Made by a program: the position numbers and the translations under genes. Of a stretch of DNA of 64,000 nt, positions 62,805-64,000 are shown piece after piece. The notes under the pieces are model-generated. The model did not search any database. It was given only the letters and a program-made list of their open reading frames with translations, and was not told where the DNA came from. Origin of the DNA: an uncultured Lachnospiraceae bacterium (lineage in GTDB: Bacteria > Bacillota > Clostridia > Lachnospirales > Lachnospiraceae); assembly GCA_947631665.1 (NCBI GenBank), contig CANRMF010000004.1, forward strand, positions 1-64,000, in the 5' to 3' direction. Every line of letters starts with the position of its first letter. Position 1 is the stretch's first letter.

Positions 62805-63488
62805 TCACATATTTTGCAGTTTTTCCATAGTATTTCTTATATTTTGCAGTTTTTCACTGATTTTTCCGGTTTGTCTGCTGTGAGATAACTGCGCATTGGC
62901 GTAAATTTTTGAAAATTTTCGTTCCTGCTCTTTCAGATACTCCATAAGCACAAGGTCTCGATGTTCTATCAGCTTCCGTCCGTAAAGCAGTTCTGCCGTA
63001 TCGTAGGGACGCTCCGTTCCATGCCTGACCTTCATGACGGTGTAATATTTGCCGCCCTCTTTCAACATCACTTCGTCTGTTACGCAAAAATGATTTTGCG
63101 AAAGATAACTGCGCAGCACCTCCGGATTTTTGTGAGGCGATAAAATAAATTCTTTGACAAAATCATTCACTTTGGATTTCCGTAATATCTGCACAATCAA
63201 TTCTCCGCCCATTCCCGCAATAATCACGCTGTCCGCCTGCTCCGGTCTTAAGGCCTCCATTCCGTCTGCAAGGCAGACCGTAATTTTTTCCTGAAGCCCT
63301 TCCCCTGCAACATTTTCCGCTGCGGTTTTTAAAGGCCCTTCATTGATATCCATCGCATACGCCTTCGGGCAGATATTGTTTTTCACGAGATAAATCGGAA
63401 CATAACCATGGTCAGTTCCGATATCTGCCGCCACATATCCTTTTGTCACAAGTCCCGCCACTGCAAGCAGCCTTTTTGAAATCATCAT
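62805..63488 (-). CDS. trmK: tRNA (adenine22-N1)-methyltransferase
   Basis: SAM-dependent methylation of A22 in tRNA. 227 residues, starting MMISKRLLAVAGLVTKG behind AAAGGG; the second Met is equally possible. The SAM motif VAADIGTDHGYVPIYLVK and the catalytic-region VIIAGMGGELIVQIL, LSPHKNPEVLRSYL match TrmK. A C-terminal helical tail repeats EKLQN twice, encoded by a short direct DNA repeat. In most Firmicutes it follows rpoD; here it follows dnaG directly. Its stop codon is 15 nt from the rnpB 5' end. Confidence 0.94.
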   Translation of the reverse strand: MMISKRLLAVAGLVTKGYVAADIGTDHGYVPIYLVKNNICPKAYAMDINEGPLKTAAENVAGEGLQEKITVCLADGMEALRPEQADSVIIAGMGGELIVQILRKSKVNDFVKEFILSPHKNPEVLRSYLSQNHFCVTDEVMLKEGGKYYTVMKVRHGTERPYDTAELLYGRKLIEHRDLVLMEYLKEQERKFSKIYANAQLSHSRQTGKISEKLQNIRNTMEKLQNM

Positions 63489-63495
63489 TTTAACC

Positions 63496-63603
63496 CTTTT
63501 CGTCCCGTTTTGTCTTTGTCAAGTTGCAAGCGACTATTGCAGCCTTCTTTGAACTCTTTTCGTCTAATGTTATCCTGCCAAACCGCAAGCCGTTATTGCA
63601 GCC
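63496..63603. repeat. imperfect 48-49-bp duplication at the dnaG 3' end
   Basis: Copies at 63496-63544 and 63556-63603 share CTTTTCGTC at one end and GCAAGC..(A/T)TATTGCAGCC-like sequence at the other. The second copy includes the last codons and the stop codon of dnaG. Confidence 0.7.
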
Positions 63604-64000
63604 GGATATGAATTTTCTGCAGTTCATTCTGCTGCTTAATAATCTGCTGCAATTCTGAAATATCGGACGCGTTTTGCGCGCGATGTTCCAAGCCGGCTTT
63701 CTTAATTCTGTAAACCGCGTCATTGACCGCGCGTTCCAACTGCTCCATTGTCAAATCTGCCTGAATCGGTGAAACAAACAGTTCCGCCACTTTTTTGTGT
63801 TCTTCTTCGTCCTCAAAGTAATTCATAATCTGCGCCGGATTTGCCTGTCCGAGCTCCATCTGCTCCCAAAACAACGTCGCTACCTTTTGATAAAACGGAT
63901 CGACAAAGTCCTGTGGTGAAAGGACTTCCGAAACCTTTTCAAACCATTGGGTGCGGTCTAATAGATATGCCAACAAAATCCGCTGCGTGCGGATTGCGGC
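63593..64000 (-). CDS. dnaG: DNA primase, C-terminal part (cut by the window edge)
   Basis: The reading frame stays open to base 64000, so the 127-residue track ORF with its TTG start is only part of a longer gene. The visible 135 residues match the DnaB-helicase-binding C-terminal domain of DnaG: AAIRTQRILLAYLLDRTQWFEK, then LSPQDFVDPFYQKVATLFWEQ and a helical bundle ending QQNELQKIHIRLQ. The order dnaG then trmK supports it, although rpoD is missing between them. The RNA polymerase and zinc domains lie outside the window. Confidence 0.85.
   Translation of the reverse strand, partial: AAIRTQRILLAYLLDRTQWFEKVSEVLSPQDFVDPFYQKVATLFWEQMELGQANPAQIMNYFEDEEEHKKVAELFVSPIQADLTMEQLERAVNDAVYRIKKAGLEHRAQNASDISELQQIIKQQNELQKIHIRLQ

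Noticed and set aside
62414-62830. 138-residue plus-strand ORF over the RNase P locus
   Set aside because: The region is the RNase P RNA gene on the minus strand.
63593-63976. A complete 127-residue gene starting at TTG
   Set aside because: The frame continues to the window edge and matches the C-terminal domain of DnaG, so this is a partial gene.
1-64000. tRNA and rRNA genes, insertion sequences, prophage
   Set aside because: No tRNA or rRNA signatures, transposase, integrase or phage structural genes were recognised on either strand.

Overview
This window reads as a chromosomal stretch of an anaerobic Clostridia-type Firmicute, most likely a member of the Lachnospiraceae. That is an inference from several things: the gene order secDF-recJ-apt-rel-MBL-hemZ-hisS-aspS, the SCIFF ranthipeptide pair beside secDF and a TIGR04086-type membrane gene, two T-box leaders, strong AGGAGG ribosome sites, sigma-A promoters of the TTGACA-N17-TATAAT kind, and Lys-rich Big_2-type secreted proteins. 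No rRNA, tRNA, phage, IS element or CRISPR array was recognised. Nearly all genes lie on the minus strand. The plus-strand exceptions are a secreted Big_2 protein, a deacetylase, tyrA, a YihY-type membrane protein, a CNNM/CorC protein and a small zinc-ribbon protein.

Layout. 1-5.8 kb: secreted Big_2 protein, then leuS with an upstream membrane protein that looks like a degenerate L,D-transpeptidase, then a thiamine ECF transporter gene (thiT) under a TPP riboswitch. 5.8-12.1 kb: a tryptophan operon trpEGDCBA (no trpF) behind a Trp T-box and a strong promoter, with a 26-bp minisatellite between trpG and trpD. 12.2-20.9 kb: a secreted Ig-like protein, an EF-G paralogue, a peptidoglycan-deacetylase-like protein, tyrA, aroA, queA and dtd. 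20.9-22.5 kb: an AT-rich AAA/DUF4143 ATPase whose promoter abuts three exact-length 33-bp direct repeats. 22.5-26.5 kb: pheS-pheT under a Phe T-box. 26.6-31 kb: YihY-type protein, SpoIID-type protein, a self-contained structured ncRNA locus, and pckA. 31-36.3 kb: yfbR, topB, glmS and a hexapeptide-repeat protein as one operon. 36.4-39.8 kb: leuCD-thrC. 40-41.6 kb: an ECF sigma factor with an RsgI-like anti-sigma factor.

41.8-58.3 kb carries hisS-aspS behind a tandem-repeat region that rebuilds promoters, hemZ, an MBL hydrolase, rel, apt, recJ, secDF, and the SCIFF peptide with its radical SAM maturase separated by a 35-nt palindrome; pepP and a TIGR04086-type gene follow. 58.4-60.9 kb holds a CNNM/CorC protein, seven 75-bp palindrome-containing tandem repeats, three overlapping extended -10 boxes and a zinc-ribbon membrane protein. 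61-64 kb holds pyrBI, RNase P RNA, trmK and the 3' end of dnaG, without the rpoD usually found between the last two.

The main themes are amino-acid biosynthesis and aminoacyl-tRNA supply (both T-box controlled), core stress and translocation functions, and cell-envelope proteins. The most unusual material is non-coding: several intergenic tandem-repeat families, a structured ncRNA, and the repeat-rich region at 59.9-60.5 kb. All family assignments come from reading motifs by eye; no search was run.
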